Below are positions 5,763 through 6,911 of a stretch of DNA of 6,911 bases, in pieces. Under the pieces are notes generated by a model. The model was not told the DNA's origin, did not search any database, and was given only the letters and a program-made list of their open reading frames with translations. Source of the DNA: Methylococcales bacterium (GTDB taxonomy: Bacteria; Pseudomonadota; Gammaproteobacteria; Methylococcales; UBA1147); the NCBI GenBank assembly GCA_024958995.1, contig JANXGZ010000066.1:1-6911 (forward strand), read 5' to 3'. Both the position numbers and the translations under genes were made by a program. How positions within the stretch are numbered: position 1 is the first letter of the stretch; every line of letters starts with the position of its first letter.

Positions 5763-6902
5763 ATGAATAGCACGAAAGAAATTGTTGATGAATTGCGCCA
5801 AGGGCGGATGGTGATCGTCATGGACGATGAAGACCGCGAAAACGAGGGTGACCTGGTTATGGCGGCCTCACTGGTCAAGGCGGAGGACATTAACTTCATG
5901 GCCCGTTACGGCCGAGGACTGATCTGTCTGACCCTAAGCCGTGAGCGCTGCCAGCAATTGAGATTGCCTCTGATGGTCAACGAGAACAAGACGGCGCATT
6001 CGACCAACTTCACGGTCTCGATCGAAGCTGCGGAAGGGGTAACTACTGGAATATCGGCGGCAGATCGGGCAACAACGATTCTTGCGGCGGTTGCCGGTGA
6101 TGCGCAACCGGAAGATCTGATCCAGCCGGGTCATATTTTCCCGCTGATGGCCCATCCGGGGGGTGTGCTTAACCGAGCGGGTCATACCGAAGCCGGCTGT
6201 GATCTGGCCCGCCTCTCGGGCTTGGAAAGTGCTGCGGTCATCGTGGAGATCCTGAATGAAGATGGTTCCATGGCGCGGCGACCGGACTTGGAAAAGTTTG
6301 CAGAACAGCATCAACTGAAGATCGGTACGATTACCGATCTGATCAATTATCGGATCCAGAACGAGCAGACGGTCGAACGGCTAAGCGAATGCAGTTTTCC
6401 TACCGAGTATGGTGAATTCAGGCTGCATGCCTACCAGGACAAGGTCGATGATAAACTGCACCTTGCCCTCACTATGGGCAAAGTATCTGGGGACGAACCG
6501 GTGCTGGTTCGGGTTCACGCCCGCAATTTGTTGTGCGACCTCTTTGGTTCGCGTCGAAGCGACTGTGGTTTTCCGCTCCGCCAGTCGATGGAAAGAATCG
6601 CGGAGGAGGGTCGCGGTGTGCTGGTGGTGATCCGACAGGAAGAGGACAACAAGTCGTTGGTCGAACGTGTTCACCGGTATCAGATGGAGGATCACGGGAT
6701 CGAACTGACGGACTGTGAAAACAGAACTGTCGATGAACGGACCACCGGTGCCGGAGCCCAGATCCTTGCGGACCTCGGTATTCATAAAATGCGTGTGCTG
6801 GGCGAGCGTCGCAAATACCGGGGGATTTCGGGCTATGACCTGGAAATCGTGGAATACGTTTCGTGCAATCCTAATAACTTAAAACTGGCTGTAAAAGACT
6901 AG
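5763..6902 (+). CDS. ribB: 3,4-dihydroxy-2-butanone-4-phosphate synthase with a degenerate GTP cyclohydrolase II-like C-terminal domain (RibBA-type, RibBX variant)
   Basis: The N-terminal domain (about 1-200) converts ribulose 5-phosphate to 3,4-dihydroxy-2-butanone 4-phosphate and formate. It has the acidic metal-binding loop DDEDRENEGDL (21-31), TTGISAADRATTI (94-106), HPGGVLNRAGHTEAG (131-145) and VEILNEDG (161-168), and looks fully active. The C-terminal half (about 209-370) is homologous to GTP cyclohydrolase II but decayed. In the zinc site C-X10-C-X-C, the first and second cysteines are N254 and S266 and only C268 remains. The catalytic RQEGRGIGL block reads RQEEDNKSL (291-299). The tyrosine of the DYGIGAQIL block is T328, and the TNNP motif is absent near 347. 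Pipelines will label it ribBA. It resembles the RibBX type known in Proteobacteria, so it probably supplies only the RibB activity. Length (379) is normal for the fusion. It is the last gene in view. Confidence 0.94.
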   Translation: MNSTKEIVDELRQGRMVIVMDDEDRENEGDLVMAASLVKAEDINFMARYGRGLICLTLSRERCQQLRLPLMVNENKTAHSTNFTVSIEAAEGVTTGISAADRATTILAAVAGDAQPEDLIQPGHIFPLMAHPGGVLNRAGHTEAGCDLARLSGLESAAVIVEILNEDGSMARRPDLEKFAEQHQLKIGTITDLINYRIQNEQTVERLSECSFPTEYGEFRLHAYQDKVDDKLHLALTMGKVSGDEPVLVRVHARNLLCDLFGSRRSDCGFPLRQSMERIAEEGRGVLVVIRQEEDNKSLVERVHRYQMEDHGIELTDCENRTVDERTTGAGAQILADLGIHKMRVLGERRKYRGISGYDLEIVEYVSCNPNNLKLAVKD

Positions 6903-6911
6903 AGACGAACA

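Overview
The window looks like chromosomal housekeeping DNA from a gammaproteobacterium of moderate GC content. The evidence is an EttA of almost exactly E. coli length and start, an nrdR-ribD-ribE-ribB(A) run in the order usual for that class, and a RibB protein carrying a decayed GTP cyclohydrolase II-like tail, a type known from Proteobacteria. The genus cannot be named from the sequence alone. No mobile element, CRISPR array, tRNA, rRNA or other sign of recent transfer was seen.

Layout. Positions 1-424 (+) hold the 3' end of queA (queuosine tRNA modification), cut by the window edge. A 144-bp gap separates it from a convergent minus-strand pair at 569-3114: ettA, the ABC-F ribosome-associated ATPase, and downstream of it a DUF815-type AAA+ ATPase. 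These two overlap by 4 bp (ATGA), so they almost certainly share a transcript. A 264-bp divergent intergenic region (3115-3378) carries the promoters of both sides. From 3379 to the end runs a compact plus-strand operon: nrdR (repressor of ribonucleotide reductase genes), ribD (deaminase/reductase), ribE (riboflavin synthase) and ribB(A) (dihydroxybutanone phosphate synthase). The gaps between them are 27, 59 and 24 bp. Nine bases follow the last stop codon, so any next gene (ribH would be usual) lies outside.

How the genes work together. RibD converts the pyrimidine product of GTP cyclohydrolase II in two steps. RibB makes the four-carbon unit from ribulose 5-phosphate. RibH, not in view, would join the two into lumazine, and RibE dismutates lumazine to riboflavin. 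The C-terminal half of the RibB(A) protein has lost most residues needed for zinc binding and GTP cyclohydrolysis, so the pathway's first step should come from a separate ribA elsewhere in the genome.

No previously undescribed multi-gene system was found. The points most worth a second look are the decayed cyclohydrolase domain, the translationally coupled EttA/DUF815 ATPase pair, and a perfect hairpin that would bury the ribosome binding site of ribE.
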